64,000 bases of DNA from CBDHGY01 sp965263325 (GTDB taxonomy: Bacteria > Pseudomonadota > Alphaproteobacteria > Caulobacterales > Hyphomonadaceae). The notes beneath the pieces were generated by a model that was not told the origin of the DNA, did no database searches, and saw only the letters and a program-made list of their open reading frames with translations. Positions within the stretch are counted from its first letter, which is position 1, and every line of letters starts with the position of its first letter. This document shows, piece by piece, positions 43,501-53,085 of the stretch. Both the position numbers and the translations under genes were made by a program. Location of the stretch: positions 620,001 through 684,000 of the forward strand of contig CBDHGY010000002.1 in assembly GCA_965263325.1 (NCBI GenBank). Direction: 5' to 3'.

Positions 43501-45102
43501 CTACATCCTAAATATACCGAACTGCGCGCGTTCAGGGATTGGCGCGTTCAGCGTGGCAGCAAAGGCAAGGCCTAGAACATCGCGCGTTTGTGCCGGATCT
43601 ATTATTCCATCATCCCACATCCGCGCGGTAGCGTACCATGGACTGCCTTCGGTTTCATACTTCTCTCGAATTGGCGATTTGAATGCTTCCGCTTCAGCCT
43701 CAGTCCACTTGTCTGCGTCGCGGTGAACAGTTGCCAAAACGGAGGCAGCTTGTTCACCGCCCATCACAGAAATTCTACTGTTTGGCCAGGTAAACAAGAA
43801 ACGCGGCTGATAGGCTCGCCCACACATTCCATAGTTTCCGGCTCCAAAAGAACCGCCGATCAATACTGTTATTTTTGGTACTTGCGCCGTTGCAACGGCA
43901 GTAACGAGTTTCGCGCCATTTTTCGCTATACCTTCTTTTTCGTATTTTCCCCCAACCATAAAGCCAGAAATATTCTGAAGGAAAAGCAATGGTATCCGGC
44001 GCTGGCAGGCGAGCTCTATAAAGTGCGAACCTTTGAGCGCGCTTTCAGAAAAGAGCACACCATTGTTCGCAATGATTGCGACGGGCATTCCCCAAATATG
44101 GGAAAATCCGCAAATCAACGTTTGGCCGTAATTGGATTTAAACTCCTGAAACTCTGATCCATCGACGAGACGCGCGATGATCTCCTTCACATCAAACGGA
44201 GTGCGAAGGTCGGGCGGCAAGATGCCGTAAATATCATCTGCTGAATAAAGCGGGTCACGCACCGGCTGAATGTTGACGTCAGGTTCACGGTTCGGCTGCA
44301 ACGTTGAGACGATATCGCGGACGATCATCAGCGCATGCTCATCATTATCGGCAAGGTGATCAACAACGCCAGAAAGTTTGGCGTGCACATCGCCGCCGCC
44401 AAGGTCTTCTGCCGTGATTTCCTCTCCTGTCGCGGCTTTTACGAGCGGCGGACCCGCGAGGAAGATCGTGCCCTGATTGCGCACGATTACACTTTCATCG
44501 CACATGGCTGGAACATATGCACCGCCCGCCGTGCAGCTGCCCATAACGCATGCGATTTGAGGAATGCCATTGGCTGACAAGTTTGCCTGGTTGTAAAAGA
44601 TTCGACCAAAATGATCACGGTCCGGGAACACCTGATCTTGGTGCGGTAAGTTTGCTCCACCAGAGTCAACTAAATAAACACATGGCAAATGGTTTTCGAG
44701 CGCAATTTCCTGTGCGCGCAAATGCTTTTTCACTGTGACGGGATAATAAGTACCACCTTTAACTGTCGCGTCATTTGCAACGATCATCACGCGCCGGCCA
44801 CGCACTTCACCAATTCCCGTTAGGATGCCAGCTCCGGGAATATCGTCGTTATAAAGCTCGTGCGCAGCGAGTTGTCCTATCTCCAGAAATGGGGACCCTG
44901 GATCCAGCAACCTCCGAACCCGGTCACGGGGTAACAGTTTACCGCGTGACAAATGCCGTTCACGCGAACGTTGCGATCCTCCCTGACTTGCCTTTGTGAC
45001 GTCAGAAATCAGCCGATCGCGCAGAGAAATATTAGCCGTCTTATTTTCCGTGAATTGCTCTGACCCAGGATTGGCAGACGTTTTCAGAACTGGTCCAATC
45101 AT
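43501..45102 (-). CDS. mccB: Methylcrotonyl-CoA carboxylase carboxyltransferase beta subunit
   Basis: A 533-residue carboxyltransferase. The segments NDATVKGGTYYPVTVKKH, DSGGANLPHQDQVFPD, HFGRIFYNQANLS, MGSCTAGGAYVPAMCDE and IGGSFGAGNYGMCGRAY match MCC/LiuB closely. It converts 3-methylcrotonyl-CoA to 3-methylglutaconyl-CoA using biotin carried by MccA. The start overlaps the end of ivd by four bases (ATGA). This is the clear MCC of the window, in contrast to the carboxylase at 23125-26743. Confidence 0.94.
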   Translation of the reverse strand: MIGPVLKTSANPGSEQFTENKTANISLRDRLISDVTKASQGGSQRSRERHLSRGKLLPRDRVRRLLDPGSPFLEIGQLAAHELYNDDIPGAGILTGIGEVRGRRVMIVANDATVKGGTYYPVTVKKHLRAQEIALENHLPCVYLVDSGGANLPHQDQVFPDRDHFGRIFYNQANLSANGIPQIACVMGSCTAGGAYVPAMCDESVIVRNQGTIFLAGPPLVKAATGEEITAEDLGGGDVHAKLSGVVDHLADNDEHALMIVRDIVSTLQPNREPDVNIQPVRDPLYSADDIYGILPPDLRTPFDVKEIIARLVDGSEFQEFKSNYGQTLICGFSHIWGMPVAIIANNGVLFSESALKGSHFIELACQRRIPLLFLQNISGFMVGGKYEKEGIAKNGAKLVTAVATAQVPKITVLIGGSFGAGNYGMCGRAYQPRFLFTWPNSRISVMGGEQAASVLATVHRDADKWTEAEAEAFKSPIREKYETEGSPWYATARMWDDGIIDPAQTRDVLGLAFAATLNAPIPERAQFGIFRM

Positions 45103-46250
45103 CCTTTCATTAGCTCCCGGCCAATGAGATAACGTCGGATTTCATTCGTGCCGGCTCCGATGTCGTAGAGTTTCGCGTCTCGAAGGAAACGCTCCACAGG
45201 CCATTCCTTCGTATAACCCGCTCCGCCAAGTGCTTGAATCGCTTCAAGTGAAACTTTCACCGCGTTCTCTGATGACATCAAAATAGCACCGGCAGCATCA
45301 AAGCGCGTCGTTCGGTTTGCATCGCATGATTTCGCAACAGAATATACATATGCTCTTGATGAGCTGAGAGCCACATACATATCTGCAAGTTTTCCTTGCA
45401 TCAGTTGGAAGTCGCCAATGGGTTTCCCAAATTGTTTGCGCTCTCGCACATAAGGCAAAACAGTATCAATGCACGCCTGCATTATGCCTAACGGCCCGCC
45501 AGACAGCACAGCGCGCTCAAAATCCAAACCGCTCATCAATATGGCTGCACCTTGACCAATTCCCCCCATCACATTTTCGTCAGGAACAAAACAGTCCTCA
45601 AATACTAGCTCACCTGTATACGATCCGCGCATTCCCATCTTGTCGAGTTTTCTCGAGCACGAAAATCCATTGAAGTCTTTTTCGACTAGAAACGTCGACA
45701 CGCTTTGAGAACCAGCATCGGGATCAGTTTTGGCGTAAATCACGAGCGTGTCAGCGATGGGGCCATTGGTTATCCAAAACTTTGTGCCGTTAAGAATGTA
45801 GCCCCCGTCAACAGCTTTCGCGCGAAGACTCATACTCATGACATCAGAACCCGATCCAGCCTCGGACATTGCCAAAGCACCAACGTGTTCACCGCTGATT
45901 AGCTTGGGCAAATACTTTGCCTTTTGACCTTGGTTGCCCCAGCGGCGAATTTGATTGACGCAGAGATTTGAGTGGGCACCATACGACAGACCGAGGGAAG
46001 CGGATGCGCGGGAAATTTCTTCCATGACCAGCACGTGCTCCAAGTAGCCAAGACCAAGCCCGCCGTCTCGTTCATCTACCGTCACGCCCAATAGGCCGAG
46101 CGCTCCCATTTCTTGCCAGATTTCTCTTGGACACTCGTCGCTGTCATCTAATTCCGACGCGATCGGTGCGATTCTATCGGCGGCGAATTTTGCCGTCGTA
46201 TCGCGTATCATGTCAGCAGTTTCACCCAAACCGAAGTCGAAATTTGCCAC
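45099..46250 (-). CDS. ivd: Isovaleryl-CoA dehydrogenase
   Basis: A 383-residue acyl-CoA dehydrogenase. GLSYGAHSNLCVNQIRRWG and LDFERAVLSGGPLGIMQA, with the catalytic Glu245 on helix G as in isovaleryl-CoA dehydrogenases (other short-chain enzymes use a later Glu), define the substrate class. FAD-site pieces are AMSEAGSGSDV and FWITNGP, and the C-terminal ends GAGTNEIRRYLIGREL. The start is GTG at 46250 after GGAGGTAAGGT. First gene of the leucine operon ivd-mccB-mccA-scoA-scoB; converts isovaleryl-CoA to methylcrotonyl-CoA. Confidence 0.94.
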   Translation of the reverse strand: MANFDFGLGETADMIRDTTAKFAADRIAPIASELDDSDECPREIWQEMGALGLLGVTVDERDGGLGLGYLEHVLVMEEISRASASLGLSYGAHSNLCVNQIRRWGNQGQKAKYLPKLISGEHVGALAMSEAGSGSDVMSMSLRAKAVDGGYILNGTKFWITNGPIADTLVIYAKTDPDAGSQSVSTFLVEKDFNGFSCSRKLDKMGMRGSYTGELVFEDCFVPDENVMGGIGQGAAILMSGLDFERAVLSGGPLGIMQACIDTVLPYVRERKQFGKPIGDFQLMQGKLADMYVALSSSRAYVYSVAKSCDANRTTRFDAAGAILMSSENAVKVSLEAIQALGGAGYTKEWPVERFLRDAKLYDIGAGTNEIRRYLIGRELMKG

Positions 46251-46587
46251 ACCTTACCTCCAAAACCCGGAAGATCAGTTAGCACGTGTTCGAATTCAGA
46301 TAAAAGTGGGAAAATTTCCGCCGAATGAAGATTAAGCTCAAATTGCGATTGGTCCGAGGCTTCTCCCAAAACGATCCGCTGACCAGAGTATCCATAGGCG
46401 ACATTTTAGGGCGATCAGGCCTTTTGTCGTACATTAGCTGACCCAGCTGTGTCTTCTTACCAGAAGAAAATAGAGCGTACTTATGGGTTAGATAAAGCGG
46501 TTATTGAAGCGATGACTAACGTTAATTTCACCTCGAACAAGTACTAATCCTAAAAGCCTTAGAGTAAACTAATCGGACTTGTTTTAA
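46251..46587. other. 337-base stretch upstream of ivd without a clear gene
   Basis: The stretch lies between tRNA-Val and ivd and should hold the ivd promoter. It contains a small dyad (TTCTTACCAGAAGAA near 46455-46470) and, at 46547-46579, a stretch resembling the one at 40100-40147. One minus-strand frame reads protein-like for about 50 codons next to ivd but has no start codon or ribosome site. No regulator gene of the usual LiuR type is present. Confidence 0.5.
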
Positions 46588-46663
46588 TGGTGGGCGGTAA
46601 CGGGTTCGAACCGCTGACCCTCTCGGTGTAAACGAGATGCTCTACCAACTGAGCTAACCGCCC
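46588..46663 (-). tRNA. tRNA-Val (anticodon TAC)
   Basis: The minus strand gives a 76-base cloverleaf: acceptor GGGCGGT paired with ACCGCCC, D arm with AGCTCAGTTGGTAGAGC, anticodon arm TCTCG-TTTACAC-CGAGA with anticodon TAC, T arm with GGTTCGAACCC, and a genomically encoded CCA end (46588-46590). It lies downstream of lon on the same strand. Confidence 0.97.
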
Positions 46664-46705
46664 TCAGGACCTTTGCTAATGCCGCAGTGCGTCAGAAAAT
46701 GCAAG

Positions 46706-46733
46706 CGGGCGCTCAAGATTTTATGAGCGCCCG
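46706..46733 (-). terminator. Terminator hairpin after lon
   Basis: CGGGCGCTC (46706-46714) pairs perfectly with GAGCGCCCG (46725-46733) over a 10-base loop, 20 bases past the lon stop. On the minus strand it is followed by CTTGCATTTTC, a modest T run. It separates lon from tRNA-Val. Confidence 0.7.
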
Positions 46734-46753
46734 ATGCATAATTTTGGTGCCGC

Positions 46754-49168
46754 CTAGTGGGGACGAGCTTGAGCCCCTTCCCCTTTTCCTGACTGGCCGG
46801 AAAGTGTGGCATGAAGCGCAGCTTCATCCTCAGCTGACCATTCAATCGGCGACAATGGCCGTATTAATGCTCTTGCGAGAACTTCGTTGATATCCGACAC
46901 CGGCACAATCGTGAGTGCTTCTTTCACATTATCCGGAATGTCTGCCAGATCCTTCTGGTTTTCTTCCGGGATGAGAACCGTCTTGATCCCGCCGCGCAGC
47001 GCTGCAAGCAATTTCTCCTTTAAACCACCAATCGGGAGCACTCGGCCCCTAAGGGAGACCTCTCCCGTCATTGCAACCTCACGGTTTACAGGGTTGCCAG
47101 TGAGCAGCGAAACTATTGCCGTCGTCATCGCAATACCGGCAGATGGTCCATCTTTAGGTGTTGCACCATCTGGGACATGCACGTGAATATCTGTTGTGTT
47201 GAACACAGTCGGCTTGATGCCAAGCATGACGGCTCTAGACCGTACTAAGGAATTGGCAGCCTGGATCGACTCTTTCATTACGTCGCGAAGATTACCCGTC
47301 ACTTTCATATTGCCGCGGCCTGGCATTTGAACAGCTTCAATGGTGAGCAAGTCTCCTCCTGATTCAGTCCAGGCGAGGCCCGTTACTGTGCCTATTTGAT
47401 CTTCCGCATCTGCAAGTCCAAAGCGGAATTTCCTCACACCCGCAAAATCGGAGAGATTATCTGGTGTGACAGTTACCGAAGTGACATCGCCTTGGCTAAT
47501 CTTGCGAACCGATTTGCGAGCAAGCCGAGCGATTTCCCGTTCAAGAGAACGAACACCCGCTTCTCTTGTGTAATAGCGCACAAGATCGCGAACCGAATTG
47601 TCTTCCACAATCCACTCGCCTTCTTCTAACCCGTGATCCGAACGGATTTTAGGAATGAGGTGGCGTTTAGCGATTTCCAGCTTTTCCTGCTCGGTATATC
47701 CAGCAATCCGGATGATCTCCATGCGGTCAAGGAGCGGCTGAGCCATATTCAGACTATTTGCTGTGGTGACGAACATGATATCTGATAAGTCATAGTCGAC
47801 TTCGAGATAGTGATCGTTGAACGTTGAGTTCTGCTCAGGGTCGAGCACTTCCAGCAAAGCTGCTGATGGATCGCCGCGGTGATCCATTCCCATTTTATCG
47901 ATTTCATCGAGCAGGAATAGCGGATTCCCGGATTTGGCTTTTTTTAAGGACTGGATAATTCGTCCAGGCATTGAGCCGATATAAGTTCTGCGGTGTCCAC
48001 GTATCTCGCTTTCATCGCGAACGCCGCCAAGCGACACGCGTACAAAGTCACGGCCGGTTGCTTCGGCAATCGAGCGGCCAAGCGAGGTTTTACCCACTCC
48101 AGGAGGACCTACCAAACACAAGATCGGCCCACGCATTTTCTGAGTACGCTGTTGTACCGCGAGGTATTCGAGGATCCGTTCTTTAACTTTGTCGAGGCCA
48201 TAATGGTCGTCATTCAGCTGCGTTTCGGCAGCGTCAAGATCCGTTGCGATCTCCTTATGGTCGCCCCAAGGCAAGCTTGTCAGCCAATCGAGATAGTTTC
48301 TCACAACTGTGCTTTCCGCAGACATGGGACTCATCTGACGCAACTTTTTGAGCTCCGCATCCGCTTTGGTGCGAGCTTCCATTGTCATGGGCGTATTGAT
48401 GATCTTTTCTTCGAGTTCAGCCAACTCGTCGCGCTCGCCGCCCTCAGGTTGATCCCCAAGCTCCCGTTGGATCGCTTTCATCTGCTCATTTAGATAATAT
48501 TCTCGCTGCGTCTTCTCCATCTGACGCTTAACGCGGTTTTTGATTTTCCGCTCCATTTGCAGCATACCCATCTCGCTCTCCATGAGCGCGAAGACTTTCT
48601 CTAACCGAGTTTTCGGGTCGCTTGTTTGCAGAAGTTCTTGCTTATCGGACAGCTTCACAGAAAGCTGCGCAGCCACTGCGTCCGCGAGCTTACCTGGATC
48701 TGTTAATCGCGAAATCGTAGCAACGGATTCTGGTGGTATCTTGCGATTGAGTTTGACGTAATTTTCGAACTGTTCGGCGACGGCGCGTCCGAGTGCGCGG
48801 GTATCTTCATTATCGACTTCAGCGTCTTCGATTGTCGTAACGTCTGCTTCGAAATATCCTCCCCGGTCGTGCAGCGCGTTCAACTCTGCACGTGCGCGGC
48901 CTTCGACTAGCACCTTCACGGTACCGTCAGGGAGTTTCAGCAACTGAAGAATTACCGCAATTGTGCCGGTCTTGTAGACATCCTCTTCGCCGGGATCATC
49001 TACAGACGGATCCTCCTGGGCAATGAGCATGATTTCATTGTCCGACTCATCGACGAGTTCGAGCGCGCGTACGGACTTATCGCGCCCGACGAAAAGCGGG
49101 GCGACCATCTCCGGGAACACGACGATGTCGCGAAGCGGCAGGACGGGTAGTGTCTTTTGTTCAGACAT
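46754..49168 (-). CDS. lon: ATP-dependent protease Lon
   Basis: The start at 49168 (MSEQKTLPVLPLRDIVVFPE) fits the Lon N terminus, giving 804 residues; a TTG-started extension of nine residues is unlikely. Domains in order: LAN substrate domain (about 7-200), coiled coil, AAA+ module with Walker A GPPGVGKTSLG and Walker B FLLDEIDKM, and the serine-lysine protease domain with KDGPSAGIAM (Ser) and GGLKEKLLAALRGG (Lys). It degrades misfolded and regulatory proteins in the cytoplasm. Follows clpX and clpP on the same strand, with a 172-base gap that can hold its own promoter. Confidence 0.97.
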   Translation of the reverse strand: MSEQKTLPVLPLRDIVVFPEMVAPLFVGRDKSVRALELVDESDNEIMLIAQEDPSVDDPGEEDVYKTGTIAVILQLLKLPDGTVKVLVEGRARAELNALHDRGGYFEADVTTIEDAEVDNEDTRALGRAVAEQFENYVKLNRKIPPESVATISRLTDPGKLADAVAAQLSVKLSDKQELLQTSDPKTRLEKVFALMESEMGMLQMERKIKNRVKRQMEKTQREYYLNEQMKAIQRELGDQPEGGERDELAELEEKIINTPMTMEARTKADAELKKLRQMSPMSAESTVVRNYLDWLTSLPWGDHKEIATDLDAAETQLNDDHYGLDKVKERILEYLAVQQRTQKMRGPILCLVGPPGVGKTSLGRSIAEATGRDFVRVSLGGVRDESEIRGHRRTYIGSMPGRIIQSLKKAKSGNPLFLLDEIDKMGMDHRGDPSAALLEVLDPEQNSTFNDHYLEVDYDLSDIMFVTTANSLNMAQPLLDRMEIIRIAGYTEQEKLEIAKRHLIPKIRSDHGLEEGEWIVEDNSVRDLVRYYTREAGVRSLEREIARLARKSVRKISQGDVTSVTVTPDNLSDFAGVRKFRFGLADAEDQIGTVTGLAWTESGGDLLTIEAVQMPGRGNMKVTGNLRDVMKESIQAANSLVRSRAVMLGIKPTVFNTTDIHVHVPDGATPKDGPSAGIAMTTAIVSLLTGNPVNREVAMTGEVSLRGRVLPIGGLKEKLLAALRGGIKTVLIPEENQKDLADIPDNVKEALTIVPVSDINEVLARALIRPLSPIEWSAEDEAALHATLSGQSGKGEGAQARPH

Positions 49169-49340
49169 AATTGAGCAACTCCAATGTCGCGGCAAGCCCC
49201 TAATCTTAGGCGACCTGCCTGAACCGCTAATGATGGCGCGATTCTGGCTTCTCTTAGCTTACAGAGATGGCGTGCGGGACAAGCAGCTTCAACCCATTAA
49301 GGTCACAAAGCCCCGTTGCAATTTCGCAACTCGGGTGTCG

Positions 49341-50603
49341 CTAACTTGCCTCCTCAGCCTTCGCTTCACTGTGAACGTATAGCGGTTTGCCATTGCCTTC
49401 AACGACTTCACCATTGATCACAACTTCCTGAACACCCCGCAAATTCGGAAGCTCGAACATCGTATCCAGCAAGATACCTTCCATGATGGAACGAAGACCT
49501 CGTGCACCTGTTTTCCGCTTGATGGCGCGTTTCGCCACTGCTGAGAGCGCTTCTTCTGTGAACGTTAACTGCACTTCTTCCATTTCGAACAATCGCTGGT
49601 ACTGTTTCAAAAGCGCGTTCTTGGGCTGCGTTAAGATCTCAATAAGGGCGGCTTCATCTAGGTCTTCAAGCGTAGCAATAACTGGAAGACGGCCAATAAA
49701 TTCCGGGATCAGTCCGAAACGCTGAAGATCTTCCGGCTCCGTTCCGCGAAGAATTTCCCCTACTGTACGGGCTTCAGGATCTTTAACGTCAGCTCCGAAA
49801 CCAATTGTCGAGCCTTCACCGCGCGAAGAAATAATCTTATCAAGACCCGCAAAAGCGCCGCCGCAAATAAACAGAATGTTCGTAGTGTCGACTTGCAGAA
49901 ATTCCTGTTGCGGATGCTTGCGACCACCTTGAGGTGGGACAGCCGCAACTGTGCCTTCCATTATCTTCAGAAGTGCTTGTTGCACGCCTTCGCCAGAAAC
50001 ATCGCGGGTGATTGAAGGGTTATCTGACTTACGCGAAATCTTATCGATTTCATCTATGTAAACAATGCCGCGTTGAGCGCGCTCGACATTGTAATCAGCC
50101 GCCTGAAGCAGCTTCAGCACGATATTTTCTACATCTTCACCAACGTAACCGGCTTCAGTAAGCGTCGTGGCATCTGCCATCGTGAATGGAACGTCAATAA
50201 TTCGGGCGAGCGTTTGCGCGAGCAGGGTCTTGCCGCACCCCGTTGGGCCAACGAGCAGAATATTAGATTTTGCTAACTCCACAGCCTCAGTCTTAGAGGC
50301 GTGATTGAGCCGTTTATAGTGGTTATGTACCGCCACTGAAAGAATGCGCTTTGCAAAAGCCTGGCCGATCACATAGTCATCGAGAACGTCGCAAATTTCC
50401 TGGGGCGTAGGCACGCCATCCCGCGTACGTATCGCGGCTGTTTTGTTTTCCTCACGAATGATGTCCATGCACAATTCAACGCATTCATCACAGATAAATA
50501 CGGTCGGCCCGGCGATCAACTTCTTCACTTCATGCTGACTTTTGCCGCAGAAGGAGCAATATAAAGTGTTTTTTGAATCACCAGGACCAGTTTGTTTGTT
50601 CAT
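49341..50603 (-). CDS. clpX: ClpXP protease ATPase subunit ClpX
   Basis: A 420-residue AAA+ unfoldase. The N-terminal zinc-binding domain shows CSFCGKSQ and FICDECVELC. The ATPase core has Walker A GPTGCGKTLLA, Walker B VYIDEIDKI, and the GYVGEDVE pore loop; IGF (STIGFGADV) is the ClpP-docking tripeptide region. AGAGAGG precedes the ATG. It lies 119 bases after clpP on the same strand. Confidence 0.97.
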   Translation of the reverse strand: MNKQTGPGDSKNTLYCSFCGKSQHEVKKLIAGPTVFICDECVELCMDIIREENKTAAIRTRDGVPTPQEICDVLDDYVIGQAFAKRILSVAVHNHYKRLNHASKTEAVELAKSNILLVGPTGCGKTLLAQTLARIIDVPFTMADATTLTEAGYVGEDVENIVLKLLQAADYNVERAQRGIVYIDEIDKISRKSDNPSITRDVSGEGVQQALLKIMEGTVAAVPPQGGRKHPQQEFLQVDTTNILFICGGAFAGLDKIISSRGEGSTIGFGADVKDPEARTVGEILRGTEPEDLQRFGLIPEFIGRLPVIATLEDLDEAALIEILTQPKNALLKQYQRLFEMEEVQLTFTEEALSAVAKRAIKRKTGARGLRSIMEGILLDTMFELPNLRGVQEVVINGEVVEGNGKPLYVHSEAKAEEAS

Positions 50604-50722
50604 GGTCGCCTCTCTTCGGAGCCTACTGTAAAGACTCTTATCTTACACCGGAAACCTTTCCGGCTACTAAATCATAAGCACAAACCCTCAACTCGCAAGG
50701 GAATGGCAACGCTCTCTTACTC

Positions 50723-51346
50723 TTAGTCCTCTGATTCCGCTCTGCGTTCGAAGACTTTGTCAATAATACCGAAATCTTTTGCTTCATCGGGCGTCAAGAA
50801 TGTGTCGCGATCAAGTTTTTTCTCAATCGCATCATACTCTTGGCCTGTATGCTTAACGTAAATTTCGTTCAAACGGCGCTTAAGATGAAGGATTTCCTCA
50901 GCATGGCGCTCGATATCTGTGGCAACGCCGCGATATCCGCCGGACGGCTGGTGCAACATAATGCGCGCGTTGGGCAATGCAATGCGCTGACCCGAAGTCC
51001 CCGCAGCGAGCAAAAGTGAGCCCATACTTGCTGCCTGCCCCAAACAGACAGTGCTGATCGGAGATTTGACATACTGCATCGTATCATAGATCGCGAGGCC
51101 GGAAGTCACGTAACCCCCCGGTGAATTGATATATATCGCGATGTCTTTTTTAGGGTTTTCCGATTCCAGGAATAGTAATTGCGCTGACACGATTGTTGCC
51201 ACCGTGTCGTCGATTTCGCCGGTTATAAAAATGATCCGCTCTTTCAGAAGGCGCGAAAAGATATCATCTCGGTACTCCCCGCGGCTGGTTTGCTCATATA
51301 CGCCTGGAATGTGACGGAACATCTTTGTGCGCGGATCATCGATCAT
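50723..51346 (-). CDS. clpP: ClpP protease subunit
   Basis: A 207-residue serine peptidase. The catalytic triad is visible: Ser in GQAASMGSLLLA, His in ARIMLHQPSGG and Asp in KLDRDTFLTPDEA. The IYINSPGG and hydrophobic-cleft residues are normal, and length is standard. ClpP forms the tetradecameric chamber used by ClpX and ClpA. Unlike in many bacteria it is not directly behind tig; the tig gene is 3.4 kb away in the opposite direction. Confidence 0.97.
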   Translation of the reverse strand: MIDDPRTKMFRHIPGVYEQTSRGEYRDDIFSRLLKERIIFITGEIDDTVATIVSAQLLFLESENPKKDIAIYINSPGGYVTSGLAIYDTMQYVKSPISTVCLGQAASMGSLLLAAGTSGQRIALPNARIMLHQPSGGYRGVATDIERHAEEILHLKRRLNEIYVKHTGQEYDAIEKKLDRDTFLTPDEAKDFGIIDKVFERRAESED

Positions 51347-51578
51347 GGTGAAGGCCTCAAAACAGCGGGATTCGCTTTGATAAGAATTGGTGACAGAAAG
51401 CTATATATTTGTCTATCCGACGTAGGCTGCAAGTGTGTTAACAATTAACCCTCAGGAATTTGCAATTTTGGAGCAGTTTCACTTGGAATTTCGAGCAACC
51501 GCTTGAATGACTGACCGAATTCGAAATCGGCGTCACAAAAGTTTCAAGAACTGCCATACCGATCTATAGGTTTTGACG

Positions 51579-51612
51579 AAAAAAATGCTGGAGCGAAAAC
51601 TTCGCTCCAGCA
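51579..51612 (-). terminator. Strong intrinsic terminator after glnA
   Basis: A perfect 12-base stem, TGCTGGAGCGAA (51586-51597) and TTCGCTCCAGCA (51601-51612), closes a 3-base loop. On the minus strand it is followed at once by seven T (51585-51579). It begins 26 bases after the glnA stop. This is the clearest rho-independent terminator in the window and insulates clpP from glnA. Confidence 0.92.
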
Positions 51613-51637
51613 CATGTATTATCTTAGACGAGACGGA

Positions 51638-53041
51638 CTAGCACTTATAGTACATGTCGAATTCGACCGGGTGCGGATGTAGCTGGAGGCGTTCAACTTC
51701 TTCCATCTTAAGCTCGATGTAAGCATCAATTTGATCATCATCGAAAACGCCGCCCTTTGTGAGGAAGCCGCGATCTGCATCCAGAGCTTCGATAGCTTCG
51801 CGAAGCGATCCACAAACCTGGGGAATGGCTTTGGCTTCTTCTGGCGGCAAATCGTAAAGGTCCTTGTCCATCGCGCTGCCGGGGTCGATTTGATTTTCGA
51901 TCCCGTCCAATCCAGCCATAAGTAGCGCCGCAAAGGCAAGATATGGGTTTGCCGTTGGATCCGGGAAACGGGTCTCAATTCGCTTACCTTTTGGGCTCGG
52001 CGCGAAAGGAATCCGAATTGAAGCGGATCGGTTTCGGCTTGAATATGCCAGCATTACAGGCGCTTCGAAACCCGGCACGAGACGCTTGTAAGAGTTCGTC
52101 GATGCATTCGTGATCGCATTCAAAGCACGTGCATGCTTGATGATGCCACCAATATAATACAGGCAGGTTTGTGAAAGATCGGCATACCCGTCGCCTGCAA
52201 AAAGCGGATTTCCCCCGCTCCAAATAGACTGGTGCACGTGCATCCCAGAGCCGTTATCATTGAAGTACGGTTTCGGCATAAAGGTGGCCGTTTTGCCGTA
52301 TGAAGCGGCCACATTGTGGATCACGTATTTGTACAGCTGAAGATGATCCGCCATCTTTGTCAGGGTTGCGAACTTCATTCCCAGTTCATGCTGAGCAGGC
52401 GCTACTTCGTGGTGATGCTTTTCTGGCTCGAGACCGATTTCACCCATAACGGACAGCATCTCAGACCGCATATTCTGCTCTGAATCAATCGGTGGCACCG
52501 GGAAATATCCACCTTTCGGTCCTGGGCGGTGGCCCATATTACCTGTGTCGTAGCGCTTATCTGTGTTTGCTGGTAGCTCAGTCGAATCGAACTCGTATCC
52601 AGTTTTATGCTGGTCAGTGCTCCAGCGAACATCGTCGAAGACAAAAAATTCAGCTTCTGGGCCGAAAAATGCGGTGTCGCCTACTCCTGTTGATTGCAAA
52701 TACGCTTCGGCTTTCTTGGCAGTTGTGCGCGGATCGCGGCCGTATGCCTGACCCGTCATGGGATCGAGAATGTCACAAAAAATCGCGACGGTTTTTTGTT
52801 GGAAGAATGGATCAACAATGGCGGTCGCTGTGTCCGGCATCAATGTCATATCTGACTCATTAATCGCCTTCCATCCAGAAATAGACGAGCCGTCGAACAT
52901 TTGCCCATCAGCAAAAAAGCCTTCGTCTACCATGTTAACGTCAAACGTCACATGTTGCATTTTACCGCGAGGATCGGTGAAGCGCAGATCAACAAACTTC
53001 ACGTCCTCGTCTTTAATCATTTTTAGAATTTCGTCTGACAT
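51638..53041 (-). CDS. glnA: Glutamine synthetase type I
   Basis: A 467-residue GS type I. Motifs in order: FDGSSISGW, the metal and substrate segments FGPEAEFFVFDD and KHHHEVAPAQHELG, the NDNGSGMHVHQS loop, NRSASIRIP, and the adenylylation tyrosine in KDLYDLPPEE. The presence of that site means activity should be controlled by GlnE adenylylation. It makes glutamine from glutamate, ammonia and ATP. AGAGGG precedes the ATG. It follows glnB by 44 bases on the same strand, the standard glnBA operon. Confidence 0.97.
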   Translation of the reverse strand: MSDEILKMIKDEDVKFVDLRFTDPRGKMQHVTFDVNMVDEGFFADGQMFDGSSISGWKAINESDMTLMPDTATAIVDPFFQQKTVAIFCDILDPMTGQAYGRDPRTTAKKAEAYLQSTGVGDTAFFGPEAEFFVFDDVRWSTDQHKTGYEFDSTELPANTDKRYDTGNMGHRPGPKGGYFPVPPIDSEQNMRSEMLSVMGEIGLEPEKHHHEVAPAQHELGMKFATLTKMADHLQLYKYVIHNVAASYGKTATFMPKPYFNDNGSGMHVHQSIWSGGNPLFAGDGYADLSQTCLYYIGGIIKHARALNAITNASTNSYKRLVPGFEAPVMLAYSSRNRSASIRIPFAPSPKGKRIETRFPDPTANPYLAFAALLMAGLDGIENQIDPGSAMDKDLYDLPPEEAKAIPQVCGSLREAIEALDADRGFLTKGGVFDDDQIDAYIELKMEEVERLQLHPHPVEFDMYYKC

Positions 53042-53085
53042 TTATTGCCCTCTATATGTAGTAGAATGTGAGATTTTACTTCAGT

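Noticed and set aside
46251..46440. Protein-like minus-strand frame just upstream of ivd
   Set aside because: About 50 codons read smoothly but there is no start codon or ribosome site, stops precede it, and it runs out of frame into ivd.
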